DNA of 64,000 bases from Nibrella saemangeumensis (GCF_039541915.1 NZ_BAABHD010000082.1:204766-268765), one strand, 5' to 3'. Shown: positions 17,635 to 26,524, numbered from the stretch's first letter. Program-made: numbers and translations. The notes: generated by a model not told the origin, from the sequence alone.

Positions 17635-18291
17635 TTACTTTTTCATCATAGGTATCATCATGAACAACGTAAAGTCGACCAGGAAATGGCCGATGATGTT
17701 GATCCATATGTTGCGTTTCCAACTGTAGAAAATGGTTAGTAACAAACCGGCTCCGGTGACAAACAACAGGTGACCGGCACCCCATTGCAGATGGGCAAGC
17801 ACAAACAGGAGTAGGGGCAATGCGCCTGACAGCAATTTGTTGCCGGTTAGCTCCTCCAGTCGTTCAATCGAGTAGGCGCGGAATAGCAGGTCTTCGACAA
17901 CAGCCGCCCGTAAAGCGAGGATAAACAGAGCATACACAGGAAGGCTGCCGATGATGCTGGCTTTTTCCTGAGAAACCGGCCAGCCAAAATAGCTGACGAC
18001 AACGTTGAGGAGCGGAAACAGGAAGAACAGCAGGATACCGAGCAGAAACCCCCACCCCAGTTCTTTTAACCCGACAGCTTTGAAGCCTGCACTGCGGAGA
18101 GGCCGTTTCTCAACAACGAGTAGATACGTAAATACGAGACCGCCTATGCTCCACCAGATTATTTCATTGATCCATAAGGAGAAGCCGAGGTGTTTGCCAA
18201 AAACGGCAAAGAGAAAGGGTAAGGCTAGACTCAGACTAACTCCGATCAGCGTCTTGTTGGCAGTTGGTTGTGAAATGGTGATTGCTTTCAT
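17635..18291 (-). CDS. CPBP-family intramembrane metalloprotease
   Basis: A membrane protein of 218 residues with about six to seven spans. CPBP motifs are recognisable: VVEDLLFR (about 130-137, a variant of the usual EExxxR with Asp as second acid), FVLAHLQWG (about 162-170) and IIGHFLVDF (about 199-207). The family includes the CAAX protease Rce1 and bacterial immunity or maturation proteases. The Glu-to-Asp change leaves activity uncertain. It is downstream of a membrane-bound LytTR regulator with a 97-bp gap. Confidence 0.8.
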   Translation of the reverse strand: MKAITISQPTANKTLIGVSLSLALPFLFAVFGKHLGFSLWINEIIWWSIGGLVFTYLLVVEKRPLRSAGFKAVGLKELGWGFLLGILLFFLFPLLNVVVSYFGWPVSQEKASIIGSLPVYALFILALRAAVVEDLLFRAYSIERLEELTGNKLLSGALPLLLFVLAHLQWGAGHLLFVTGAGLLLTIFYSWKRNIWINIIGHFLVDFTLFMMIPMMKK

Positions 18292-18388
18292 TGTTTTCTT
18301 TTTTTGACAAAACAGCTAAGCAACCCCTTAAAAATGAAGAAAATAGTAACAGGAAAAGCCGAATAGTCAGTAAATAGCCGCTGAATGG

Positions 18389-19168
18389 TCAGTCATTATT
18401 CAGCCACTTTCTGAACGCTGCCGTCTTATACCGGCTGACGGTCAGGTCGGAAAGGGTAGAGTCTGCGACGTTCAGTGAAACTTTAAGTTTGAAATTCTCG
18501 ATGGGCTGCACGCTTTGAATGCTGTTGCGGCTGACAATGACTTGCCGGTTCAGGCGATAGAAGGTATCCTGTTCCAGTGATGCTTCCAGTTCCGATATGG
18601 TAAAGTCTGTACTCATCTTCCGGCCATTTCGAAGAACAACAAAAACGATCTTTTCCAGCAACTGAAAACACGCAATGTCGGTGATGGGCACTTGCATTGT
18701 CTGACCGCCGGTGTTGATCCGGAGTAGTTCGCTGGTATAAATTTTTCCCCGCTCCGGCTGAGCCCGCAGCAACTGGTCGAGCCAGAAATACAGGTTTACG
18801 GCGGCTGCAAACAGCAGGCCTATCAGAAATCCGATCAGGTAATTATGGAGATTGAAACTGCGGTCATAAATGACCAGTACAATCAGCAAATAAGCCAACA
18901 GGTAGAAGACAGCAAAGAAAAACAGATTGGTGCCGCTTACCTTCAGGATAAGCGGCAACCGAATGGCTTTCTGTTCTTCGCGTCTGAGAAAGTACCGGAA
19001 AATGAACAGCTGAACCTGCCAGCTGGTGAGTGAAAACGAGTACTGAAGCCCAAACTCAAGCAACAGGGCAGAGGCCGGTGGAAGGGTTTTATGCTTCAGT
19101 ACGGTAATCAGCAGCACCAGCCCGGCCAAGCCAGTCACATACGGACGCTTCCTGAGGTACTCTCGCAT
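18389..19168 (-). CDS. Membrane-bound LytTR-type transcriptional regulator
   Basis: The 259-residue protein has about four N-terminal transmembrane segments (residues 10-130) and a C-terminal LytTR DNA-binding domain (about 155-256: PITDIACFQLLEKIVFVVL, FTISELEASL, FYRLNRQVIVSRNSIQSV). There is no receiver domain, so it is not a normal two-component regulator; a signal may be sensed directly by the membrane part. It is transcribed with a CPBP protease gene downstream. Upstream on the same strand is a lone four-helix-bundle sensor, which could feed it. Confidence 0.87.
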   Translation of the reverse strand: MREYLRKRPYVTGLAGLVLLITVLKHKTLPPASALLLEFGLQYSFSLTSWQVQLFIFRYFLRREEQKAIRLPLILKVSGTNLFFFAVFYLLAYLLIVLVIYDRSFNLHNYLIGFLIGLLFAAAVNLYFWLDQLLRAQPERGKIYTSELLRINTGGQTMQVPITDIACFQLLEKIVFVVLRNGRKMSTDFTISELEASLEQDTFYRLNRQVIVSRNSIQSVQPIENFKLKVSLNVADSTLSDLTVSRYKTAAFRKWLNND

Positions 19169-19212
19169 TCTTATGTAAACAAGCGACCCACTATTCGCCG
19201 ATCCGGGGCTGT

Positions 19213-19896
19213 TTAGTTAAGCGGAAACGACCGCGGATTCTGCTTTATAATTTTGGAACTATGAATCAATCCAAGGATCAGGGCTCCAATGATAATCGCC
19301 AGCGCAATCTGAAGCGTGAATATTAAATCGACCAGTGCCGACCCGCTATGCGACTCTTTCATCAACTGCCGGCCAACTTCCGACTGAATATTGGTCAGCT
19401 CGTTGAGGTGACGAATTGCCCCCCGGAACGTGACGGCGCTGTCGGTGTTAAACAGCCGGCTACCGGCTTCTTTCTGGTCGGTTTCGCTCAGGTTTAGTAT
19501 AGTTTGCTCCTGAGCGGCATACGAATAAATATTCTGCTTAAACGCCCGCAGGCTCTCTGATTCCTTCTGGACCAGATACGTTTCTTCTACTTTCCGGATC
19601 AGGGAATCGATCCGATGGTTGTACGTAGTCAGTTGTCCGCGGGCCTCCGCCGGTGTGGTGCGGCTGCCCGATACCAGGTAGGCTTCCATCAAAAGCCGTT
19701 TGTTGTACAGGTTCTCGCTGAGGTATACCAGATCGACGGCCGGTAACAGCCGGTCCTGGTAGATGGACGAGAATGATTTATCGATACCGCGCACATTACT
19801 TCGGGAAATAACGGTATTCAGCGTGACAAGCGCCATTATACCCGTTAACAGAAGTGCGGCCTTTATTTTCTGCTGAATGACGAATGACCATTTCAT
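19213..19896 (-). CDS. Stand-alone four-helix-bundle MCP-like sensor protein
   Basis: The protein (227 residues) consists of an N-terminal transmembrane segment (about 12-30), a periplasmic helical bundle (about 32-185) and a second transmembrane segment (about 189-211), ending in a 16-residue cytoplasmic tail. This is the 4HB_MCP input module of chemoreceptors, but no HAMP, methyl-accepting or kinase domain follows. It ends 44 bp before the membrane LytTR gene on the same strand. I infer it may act with that regulator or a partner kinase elsewhere; the sequence does not prove it. Confidence 0.75.
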   Translation of the reverse strand: MKWSFVIQQKIKAALLLTGIMALVTLNTVISRSNVRGIDKSFSSIYQDRLLPAVDLVYLSENLYNKRLLMEAYLVSGSRTTPAEARGQLTTYNHRIDSLIRKVEETYLVQKESESLRAFKQNIYSYAAQEQTILNLSETDQKEAGSRLFNTDSAVTFRGAIRHLNELTNIQSEVGRQLMKESHSGSALVDLIFTLQIALAIIIGALILGLIHSSKIIKQNPRSFPLN

Positions 19897-20179
19897 AGTT
19901 TGTTGAGGAAGTTATAACCTCTCTTTTTATACTATATAACGAAATTTTTCGAAAATTCCTTTAGCCCTGGTAGAGTTATTCAGGCGCTCTATTCAGCTAC
20001 AAAAGCACAAACGTATACTAACATACGCTCACTGCCGGATTTTTATTCAATATACTCAATTAAACAGACTTTTTACCGGGTATGTACAGCAACCGACGAT
20101 TCAGGCACCGCTTACGACGAGTCGAACAGTGAAAACACCGACCTGACGGACGTGTGGATGGTCACCGGCAATTTCCCCC

Positions 20180-20187
20180 TAAGTTTG
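20180..20187 (+). promoter_or_regulatory. -7 promoter box of the esterase gene (region 19897-20219)
   Basis: TAAGTTTG matches the Bacteroidota -7 consensus TAnnTTTG exactly and lies 33 bases before the ATG at 20220. No clear TTG is at the -33 position, so support is partial. The rest of the 323-bp gap between the divergent sensor and esterase genes holds nothing else I can name; its left end is AT-rich, as expected for the leftward promoter. Confidence 0.4.
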
Positions 20188-20219
20188 CTCTGTATATAAC
20201 AACTTTAACACACCACACC

Positions 20220-21086
20220 ATGAAAACTATTTACGCGTTCATTTTTATACTGCTTAGTCTGGGTAGTACCTATGCGCAGAAGCCCTATACCATGACCGAA
20301 ACGGTTACGTATAATGTGAAATCCAGTAGTAGCCAATCTGACTATCAGCTTATTATCTCTCTGCCCGATGGGTATAAGGCCGGCGATACGACCCGTTATC
20401 CGGTTCTGTACCTGCTGGATGGCTATTTCTTCACGCCAATGGTAGCCTCGCTGCAGCGATTTTACGCCATGGGCGGAGAGGTGCCGAAGACAATCGTCGT
20501 CGGTATTAGTTATCCGGTAACCGAAGAGGTAACGGTTCATCAGCGCCGGACTTACGATTACACGCCGACGGCAGACACCCGAACGACAGATGAAATTGCT
20601 GCTTTTTATAAAGTACCTATGGAGTCGGGCGGAGGAGCCCGGTTTCTGCAAACGTTACGGGACGATATTCTGCCCTTTGTAGATAAAAACTTCAAAACAA
20701 CCAGCGACCGTGCCTTATGCGGGCACTCCTTCGGCGGGCTGTTCGGCACCTATACGCTGCTCCATGCACCGGAACTGTTCAATCGGTACCTGCTGAGCAG
20801 TCCCTCGTTCCCGTGGGCTGACCAGGCGCTCTTCAAAGACGAGGAGATGGTGTTCAAGTCTGGCCGGAAATCACTACCGGCCCGTGTTTACTTCTCCATG
20901 GGCGGCAACGAAACAGATTATATGATTTCGCCTTACAAGCGGATGCTGCAAAACCTGAGAGAACGCCAGTACAGGGGACTGTATCTGGAAGAACATATCT
21001 ACGAAAAAGAATCCCACACATCTGTTGTGCCGACTGCCTTCGCCCAGGGGTTGAGAGCAATTTACCGGCAGGATAAGAAGCCGTAA
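20220..21086 (+). CDS. Alpha/beta-hydrolase, esterase D/Fes-like
   Basis: A 288-residue secreted hydrolase. The ATG at 20220 is chosen because it starts a signal peptide (MKTIYAFIFILLSLGSTYAQ); an upstream in-frame start would bury it. The fold follows the putative esterase family of siderophore esterases (Fes, IroE): YPVLYLLDGYFF (about 60-71), KTIVVGISYP, then LCGHSFGGLFGTY with the nucleophile Ser in GHSFGG, and KESHTSV with the likely catalytic His near 270. It may cleave ester bonds in siderophores or acyl sugars. It is monocistronic in appearance, with a possible promoter 33 bases upstream. Confidence 0.87.
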   Translation: MKTIYAFIFILLSLGSTYAQKPYTMTETVTYNVKSSSSQSDYQLIISLPDGYKAGDTTRYPVLYLLDGYFFTPMVASLQRFYAMGGEVPKTIVVGISYPVTEEVTVHQRRTYDYTPTADTRTTDEIAAFYKVPMESGGGARFLQTLRDDILPFVDKNFKTTSDRALCGHSFGGLFGTYTLLHAPELFNRYLLSSPSFPWADQALFKDEEMVFKSGRKSLPARVYFSMGGNETDYMISPYKRMLQNLRERQYRGLYLEEHIYEKESHTSVVPTAFAQGLRAIYRQDKKP

Positions 21087-21151
21087 ATGCCGATAAAATG
21101 GAATTATTTGCCTATCTTTCAGGGTGTTCCTACCTTTAATCGTATAGTGCC

Positions 21152-21961
21152 ATGGACCCTTCCAGGATTGCCTTTCAGGGCGCTATCCCTGAAAACTACG
21201 AAACGTACCTGGGCCCCTACCTGTTTGAGCCCTACGCACAGGACCTGGTAGTGCGCATCCAAAGTCCGGGCGAAGCCGTGCTGGAGCTCGCCTGCGGAAC
21301 CGGCCGGGTTACCCGCCATCTGCGGCAGCACGTTCCGGCTTCTACCCGCCTGGTGGCGACGGACCTGAACGCCGATATGGTAAACATGGCCCGGCAGCGG
21401 AACCCCGATGCTGCCGTGGACTGGCAGGTGGCCGATATGCAGGCGCTGCCGTTTGCTGATAACCTGTTCGATCTGGTGGTTTGCCAGTATGGGTTCATGT
21501 TTGTGCCCGATAAGCCGCTGGCGTTCCGGGAAGCGTATCGGGTACTCCGGCCCGGCGGCCGGTTGCTGTTCAATACCTGGGATAAGCTATCCAACAACGA
21601 GACCTCGGATCTGACGAATCAAACAATAGCGGAGTTTTTTCCGGATAATCCGCCCACCTTTTTCAACATACCCTTTTCCATGCATGACCCGCAGGCCATT
21701 CAGCAGTTGCTGGCCGAAGCCGGGTTCCGGGATATTACCATTGAGCTGGTTACGAAGCAATCGGAAAGCGAATCGGCGGAAGCGGTTGCCAGAGGGTTTT
21801 TAACCGGAACACCGTTGTATTCCTTTATCAGCGAACGGAGTGCCGACCGTATGCCGCAACTCATCGAGGCCGTAACGACTGCCATCACGGAGCGATTCGG
21901 TGCCCGACCCGTCAGCCGTATGCAGGCCTGGGTATCGCAGGCCGTTGTTCTCAAAAAATAA
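21152..21961 (+). CDS. Class I SAM-dependent methyltransferase
   Basis: The product (269 residues) has the seven-strand methyltransferase core: motif I VLELACGTGRVTRHL (about 42-56), an acidic SAM ribose residue in LVATDLNADMV (about 67-77), FDLVVCQYGFMFV (about 106-118) and YRVLRPGGRLLFNTWD (about 128-143). It resembles UbiE/BioC-like methyltransferases, but the substrate is unknown. It lies 28 bp upstream of a membrane protein gene on the same strand, which could be cotranscribed. A TATCTTTC sequence just upstream is one base off the -7 box. Confidence 0.88.
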   Translation: MDPSRIAFQGAIPENYETYLGPYLFEPYAQDLVVRIQSPGEAVLELACGTGRVTRHLRQHVPASTRLVATDLNADMVNMARQRNPDAAVDWQVADMQALPFADNLFDLVVCQYGFMFVPDKPLAFREAYRVLRPGGRLLFNTWDKLSNNETSDLTNQTIAEFFPDNPPTFFNIPFSMHDPQAIQQLLAEAGFRDITIELVTKQSESESAEAVARGFLTGTPLYSFISERSADRMPQLIEAVTTAITERFGARPVSRMQAWVSQAVVLKK

Positions 21962-21989
21962 CGTATAGGTAAAGCATTCGATCTGGCTG

Positions 21990-22829
21990 ATGAAACGAAA
22001 ACCGTACCGCCCGAACCCATATATCGTACATGCGCCGAAGAATCAGGCCTTAGCCCTGGAGAAATCAGGCCGGTCATCTGCCAATTATTCCAATTCGGGT
22101 TATTGGTTTCTGGCGCTCATTGTGCTGGTCGCAGCCGGGTTTTATACCACGTACCTGTCAAAAATTACCGAAACACAGCCGGCCGTTGTCCATTTTCATT
22201 TTGTGCTGATGGCCCTCTGGATTGCCATGCTTATTACGCAGCCGTTTCTGATTAAATACAAAAAGCTTAGCCTGCACCGGATGGTGGGCCGATTAAGCTA
22301 CGGCGTAGTGCCGCTGACGTTGCTGTCGGGCTTTCTGATGCTTCGGTATGCTTACTATCATTTTATTGACGAAGCAACTCTGCACGCATCTCAGGGGGGC
22401 GTGCAGCTAAGCGCCGATGAACTGCGCCGGCAGGCCGCCGGGTATGTGGCTATTGTGGTTTTCTGGCTGGCTATGTTTGCGGTGTTTTACACTCTGGCGA
22501 TTATAAATCGAAAAAAAACGCCGGCTCATGCGCGGTATATGGTGGCTGCGGCTTTATCGTTGCTGGGGCCAACAATTGACCGGATCGTGGTCTTTGTAGT
22601 TGGGCTGGAGAAGTTGCCGGCCGGTTTACCCATCGAGATCGTTGCCTTTTTTGTGGCTAATACCGTGCTGGCTGTCCTGTTATGGAAAGATTATCGCGCT
22701 AAGCGGGCAACGGCTACGCTCCGAAACAGCCTTTTGATTTATCTGCTGGGGCAGGCGTTATACTTCACCTTACCAAAAATGGTTGTTTGGGGATACATCA
22801 TGGCCTTTATGATGCAGCCCAAGCCCTAA
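21990..22829 (+). CDS. Multi-pass membrane protein, DUF2306-like
   Basis: This 279-residue protein has about seven hydrophobic segments. Conserved-looking His residues sit in HFHFVLMALWI (about 68-78) and LHRMVGRLSY (about 91-100), a spacing that recalls DUF2306 and cytochrome b561-like proteins, so heme binding is conceivable but unproven. The first 35 residues are soluble and basic. It follows a methyltransferase gene by 28 bp. I do not recognise a specific function. Confidence 0.65.
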   Translation: MKRKPYRPNPYIVHAPKNQALALEKSGRSSANYSNSGYWFLALIVLVAAGFYTTYLSKITETQPAVVHFHFVLMALWIAMLITQPFLIKYKKLSLHRMVGRLSYGVVPLTLLSGFLMLRYAYYHFIDEATLHASQGGVQLSADELRRQAAGYVAIVVFWLAMFAVFYTLAIINRKKTPAHARYMVAAALSLLGPTIDRIVVFVVGLEKLPAGLPIEIVAFFVANTVLAVLLWKDYRAKRATATLRNSLLIYLLGQALYFTLPKMVVWGYIMAFMMQPKP

Positions 22830-23170
22830 ATGTCCCTGAAAAGCTTGCTTTACCATCAGTTTTTCGTCAAAAGGATGATGTTTTGTTTTGTATAGTATTT
22901 TGATAAAATCTTTTTGATATGAGATTAGTAAGGTGTGAAATTGAAGCTAATTTGTGAATTTGATTAAATAATTACTAATATTCAGTTTATTCAAAAGGAA
23001 GGTATTTGTATTAATTTATTATGAATTTTTGGGGTTGTATAGCCATAATTTATCCAAAGGCTTTGAAATTTATTGTAATATTCCTTTGTTAGCGGTAAGA
23101 GTTTCTATCGGCATGGGCGATGTACAGCCAATTGCCAAATACTGGAGACTGTTAATCAATTTGAAAACAT
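22830..23170. promoter_or_regulatory. AT-rich region upstream of the AraC gene
   Basis: This 341-bp gap has no gene. It is markedly AT-rich, with several near-matches to promoter boxes (for example TAATTTG near 22949 and TATTTTG near 22896) but none exact. It probably carries the promoter of the AraC-type gene that follows. Confidence 0.3.
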
Positions 23171-24139
23171 ATGAATAATTATAATAAAATTATTGAATCC
23201 CTGGTTGTAAGCGTTGGTCGGGCGGAATATCTTCACTGGCTTCATTCCCTGACTGTTTCGGAATACGGTAATTCGGTAAACGTACTATTGAAGGTTTATG
23301 ATGGACAGGTTACGGTCAAAGGCCTGGGGCAGCTTGAGGTAGGGGACCTGTTATTTATTCCGGCGGGCAAAGCCCTGACCATAACCTTTGGTGACGCCAA
23401 AAACGCGCAAACCATCTCGCTGGAAGGGCTGAAGGCGGACGCCGGGCGCTATATCCAGCCAAAAGCAGATCCTCAGTTGCTGGGTCAGTTTCCGAACTCA
23501 TTCGGCTACATATCGTTTGGGGCCAGCGTATTTGAACAGGTTGATTTTTTTGCGGCCCTGGAGGTGCCACCGTTTGTTATTCGGGGTGGGGAAACTGCTG
23601 ACGTATCCACTCCGGGAGCATCCACTCTGGGAGCCTCTGCGCTGGCGAAATCGATGGAGCGGGTCTTGCAGGAAGTTGCGCTGGATCAGGCCGGGAAAGA
23701 CCGTCTGATACACAATAAAACAGAGGAGATTGTAATTGGCCTGATCCGCTATATGCTGGATAAGGGCATGTTTATCGAGCAGTTGGTAACCAACAGCACC
23801 TACTTCAACGATCCACGGCTAATCAATCTGTTCTCTTATATAAAAGAGAATTTGGGCGGGGACCTCTCCAACAAGGCACTGGCCAACGTGGCCCATGTGT
23901 CAGAAGATTACCTGGGCCAGTATTTTAAGCACCGAACCGGTATGAACCCGCAGGATTACATTGAGTATCAGCGGATGGAAGCGGCTCTGGAACTGCTGGG
24001 CAACTCCCGGACCAGCATTAAGGAGATTGGCGCCAGGGTAGGCTACAAGGATACCGCTTACTTCTGCCGCCGGTTCAAGCGGACGTTCGGCATACCCGCA
24101 GCGAAGATGCGCCAGCGGGGTGCTCTGGCCGTCAGGTAA
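23171..24139 (+). CDS. AraC-family transcriptional regulator with cupin-like sensor domain
   Basis: The protein (322 residues) has an N-terminal cupin-like domain (about 20-100, with VKGLGQLEVGDLLFIPAGKA) and a C-terminal AraC double helix-turn-helix (about 220-315). DNA-binding features include LSNKALANVAHVSEDYLGQYF, TGMNPQDYIEYQRM and the second-helix signature IKEIGARVGYKDTAYFCRRF. A repeated STPGASTLGASALA stretch near 150-160 forms a linker. It is followed by a 17-bp hairpin. Its targets are unknown; the small gene at 24456 or the genes upstream are possible. Confidence 0.9.
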   Translation: MNNYNKIIESLVVSVGRAEYLHWLHSLTVSEYGNSVNVLLKVYDGQVTVKGLGQLEVGDLLFIPAGKALTITFGDAKNAQTISLEGLKADAGRYIQPKADPQLLGQFPNSFGYISFGASVFEQVDFFAALEVPPFVIRGGETADVSTPGASTLGASALAKSMERVLQEVALDQAGKDRLIHNKTEEIVIGLIRYMLDKGMFIEQLVTNSTYFNDPRLINLFSYIKENLGGDLSNKALANVAHVSEDYLGQYFKHRTGMNPQDYIEYQRMEAALELLGNSRTSIKEIGARVGYKDTAYFCRRFKRTFGIPAAKMRQRGALAVR

Positions 24140-24163
24140 GCAATGTCACAATACGTATAGACT

Positions 24164-24202
24164 CTGCCGGTAGAGCAGGCTGGTTGCCTGCTCTACCGGC
24201 AG
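24164..24202 (+). terminator. 17-bp perfect hairpin after the AraC gene
   Basis: Arms 24164-24180 and 24186-24202 pair perfectly around a 5-nt loop. No T-tract follows, so it may stabilise the transcript end rather than act as a classical terminator. Confidence 0.6.
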
Positions 24203-24386
24203 GCTACATAACAGGGACAGACGGATCTTTACGGAAGGAATCGGTTCCTGTGTAGCTAAAACAAAATAAGTTATGAAATAAATTATATATGCCTTAGTGT
24301 GTTAGGGGTAAATAAAAATGGTATGCTTGCATACTAGTCTGATTATTAGATAGTTGTAATTTTTCTTTAATGTATTTTTAATGCAC

Positions 24387-24411
24387 TTGTCTTAAAAAAG
24401 TTATATTTTTG
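24387..24411 (+). promoter_or_regulatory. Promoter-like element before a small gene (gap 24140-24455)
   Basis: TATTTTTG at 24404-24411 matches the -7 consensus TAnnTTTG. The nearest upstream TTG (24387-24389) is only 14 bases away, shorter than the usual 17-23. It lies about 45 bases before the small ORF at 24456. Apart from this and the hairpin at 24164-24202, the AT-rich gap holds nothing I can name. Confidence 0.4.
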
Positions 24412-24455
24412 TTTGCTAAAGAATTCCAGCTTCTAATCTATACCTTTTTGAGTGT

Positions 24456-24683
24456 ATGCTTGCTTATCCTTCTGTCTCTGCCACCCCTGTTTCGGCTTTA
24501 CCAACATCTATGGACAGATTTGATGATCTCTCGTTAGCCATGTACCGGCGGCAGTATCTCCAGGAAAAAACCGGACACGGCTATAGCATTGTACGCATAG
24601 CGCAGCAGCAATACGGCGTGTTGCCTCATACGGTAGCCCAGGATCTGACTTACCCCATTGTCGTAAAAGGAAATCTTCACTAA
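24456..24683 (+). CDS. Small hypothetical protein
   Basis: A 75-residue protein with no recognised family. The N terminus is Ser/Pro/Ala-rich and not a clear signal peptide; the C-terminal half (RFDDLSLAMYRRQYLQ, GYSIVRIAQQQYGVLPHTV) looks helical and resembles a small DNA- or protein-binding module. Support for it being real: a promoter-like box about 45 bases upstream and hairpins placed after its end. The track record of such short frames is poor, so it remains tentative. Confidence 0.4.
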   Translation: MLAYPSVSATPVSALPTSMDRFDDLSLAMYRRQYLQEKTGHGYSIVRIAQQQYGVLPHTVAQDLTYPIVVKGNLH

Positions 24684-24708
24684 AAAAACTCAGTGGTACA
24701 GTTAGAAG

Positions 24709-24790
24709 GCTGGCCTTTAAAAAGGCCAGCTGTAACGCTACCGGTTTCTTATCAAAAGAATAACCCTTTTGTCCACATAGACAAAAGGGT
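24709..24790 (+). repeat. Two tandem hairpins downstream of the small gene
   Basis: A 10-bp perfect stem (24709-24718 with 24721-24730) is followed by an 11-bp perfect stem (24763-24773 with 24780-24790). Neither has a strong T-tract. They separate the small gene from the next one and could act as terminators or RNA stabilisers. Confidence 0.55.
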
Positions 24791-24923
24791 ATAGCCGTAC
24801 GGATCAGCGAAAGCGTTTCTCACTTATTTCAGAAACAGCTGTTTCCGCTCCATTGTAATCTCCGACTAAGAACTGACCCCAAAGCCATCCCAGGGGTAGC
24901 TCTTACCTCAAAAACGTATTACA

Positions 24924-25982
24924 ATGGAAAACAGACTGAACATTACCAAATCTGCGTATTACCTCAATGAACGCGTTGCCCGATTAACCAGAAGGCAGTT
25001 GTCTATTCCTAAAAAAGCGCTCATCCAGACTTGTAGAGTAAAAATGCTGGTAGTTACCGACTATGGTGGCTCATTCGGCGACAATGAGGGATTTGGTTTG
25101 GGGCATTTTCTGCGGGCATTTGATGAGCCTCTGCCGTTTACATCATTTGAGATTACCAAAGCCCACCGGCGTAGTGATGAGGACGCCGACATTGAAAACT
25201 TCCGCTTTCACGAGCACGATCTAAGCCGCTACGATGTCATTTGGCTGTTTGCCGTTGAGCGTCCCGCATTCCGGCCGAGTGGTCAGCCGGTGCTGACGCT
25301 TACAGATGCCGAGTTAAGAGCTGTGTCGGAATATATGGATCAGGGGGGCGGTATCTTTGCCACCGGCGACCACGAAGATCTGGGGGTTGATATGTGCGGG
25401 CGTATTCCGCGCATCCGCAGCATGCGCCGTTGGTTTACGGCGGCTAATCCCGGCCCCAACGAAGAACCTTTTGCACCGGCCCAAACTGGCATAGGCCGCC
25501 ACGATACCATTGTTGATATAAATCCTGCCCTGGCTGGGGTCCAGGGAGATCAGTCTGACCTGACTCCCCAAAAGATTAAGCTCAATTACCGGTACCGGAC
25601 CTACCACATGGGCTCTGTTATCCGGCGGCAGGTAAAATATCCGCACTTGGTATTATGCAGTCCAGATGGGGCTATTAACGTCCTGCCCGACCACATGCAC
25701 GAGGGGAACTGTGAAGTGCCGGCCGATCTGACAAAGGCATTCAACTTTGCTGGTTATGCTATTCAGGAGTACCCGATGGTCGGGCGGGCACGATTGACGC
25801 CGGAGGTAATTGCGGAGGCAGTCAACCATGTCACTAATTCGGATTTCGGTGTAATTGCTGTGCTGGACGGGCACCAGACCAACCAGATAGGACGCGTGCT
25901 GGTCGATGCCACCTGGCACCACTTTTTCAACATCAACATCGCTCAGTTCGGGCAGCTTAAACAGGCGGTGACGATGGTCTGA
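24924..25982 (+). CDS. Conserved-looking hypothetical protein with glutamine-amidotransferase-like region
   Basis: A 352-residue protein whose middle part (RYDVIWLFAVE, LRAVSEYMDQGGGIFATGDH, about 95-155) looks like the alternating strand-helix pattern of class I glutamine amidotransferase-like or ThuA-like folds. No full catalytic triad can be assigned; a Cys (DMCGRIP) lies near 158 and His-Glu in ATGDHEDLG. There is no signal peptide. At its end the reading does not stop cleanly: protein-like sequence continues in the -1 frame from about 25961 to 26521 (see next entry), so the stop at 25980-25982 may come from a frameshift in a protein of about 530 residues. Confidence 0.6.
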   Translation: MENRLNITKSAYYLNERVARLTRRQLSIPKKALIQTCRVKMLVVTDYGGSFGDNEGFGLGHFLRAFDEPLPFTSFEITKAHRRSDEDADIENFRFHEHDLSRYDVIWLFAVERPAFRPSGQPVLTLTDAELRAVSEYMDQGGGIFATGDHEDLGVDMCGRIPRIRSMRRWFTAANPGPNEEPFAPAQTGIGRHDTIVDINPALAGVQGDQSDLTPQKIKLNYRYRTYHMGSVIRRQVKYPHLVLCSPDGAINVLPDHMHEGNCEVPADLTKAFNFAGYAIQEYPMVGRARLTPEVIAEAVNHVTNSDFGVIAVLDGHQTNQIGRVLVDATWHHFFNINIAQFGQLKQAVTMV

Positions 25983-26110
25983 TTCCAACGACTGAACAAG
26001 TCAGGGCGCTCGAAGCGTATAATCTGATTCAGCACTACTACCGGAACATTGCCTACTGGCTGGCCCGCCGGAGTACCCATGCCTGTTACAGGAATCGCGG
26101 CTGGCGCTGG

Positions 26111-26521
26111 TTGCTGCACCATTTCGACATACGGATGTCGCTGGTAACCCACCGCGATATTCCCAACCTAACCGAATATTATTACACCATCGGGATTCTG
26201 GCAAAGAACGCGCTCGGCGACCTGGAGTCGGAGTGCCAGTCAATTACGTACTACATTGATATCATACCTGAGTTTATTCCTGAGCTAGTGTTCAAGCCAC
26301 GGCCGCTTCCCGATCCACTTCCCTTCGTTGATCCCGAAGTTTACTTTGGCATCGCGTTGGGTGCAGCGCTGCACGAAGCCAATCTGGTGATGGTGGAGCG
26401 AAACGAAATGAAGGATGAAGAATTGCTAAAAACCTTACGCTCCGGAGCACAATCGGGCCTCCAGGTCTTTCTGAAGGAATATGAGCAGCACGGTCGGGAA
26501 CTGAAAAAGAGGATCCGGTAG
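26111..26521 (+). CDS. C-terminal continuation of the upstream gene, in a shifted frame
   Basis: This frame is open from 25961 to 26521 but has no ATG, GTG or TTG until TTG 26111 or ATG 26135. The part before the first start still reads like protein (EQVRALEAYNLIQHYYRNIA, YWLARRSTHAC). It therefore looks like the C-terminal third of the 24924 gene moved by -1 relative to it. The sequence after 26135 (LTEYYYTIGILAKNALGDLE) is consistent with a beta-sandwich, and the final 50 residues are charged and helical. A separate protein started at TTG or ATG is possible. The start shown is the first permitted codon. Confidence 0.45.
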   Translation: MLHHFDIRMSLVTHRDIPNLTEYYYTIGILAKNALGDLESECQSITYYIDIIPEFIPELVFKPRPLPDPLPFVDPEVYFGIALGAALHEANLVMVERNEMKDEELLKTLRSGAQSGLQVFLKEYEQHGRELKKRIR

Positions 26522-26524
26522 CAT

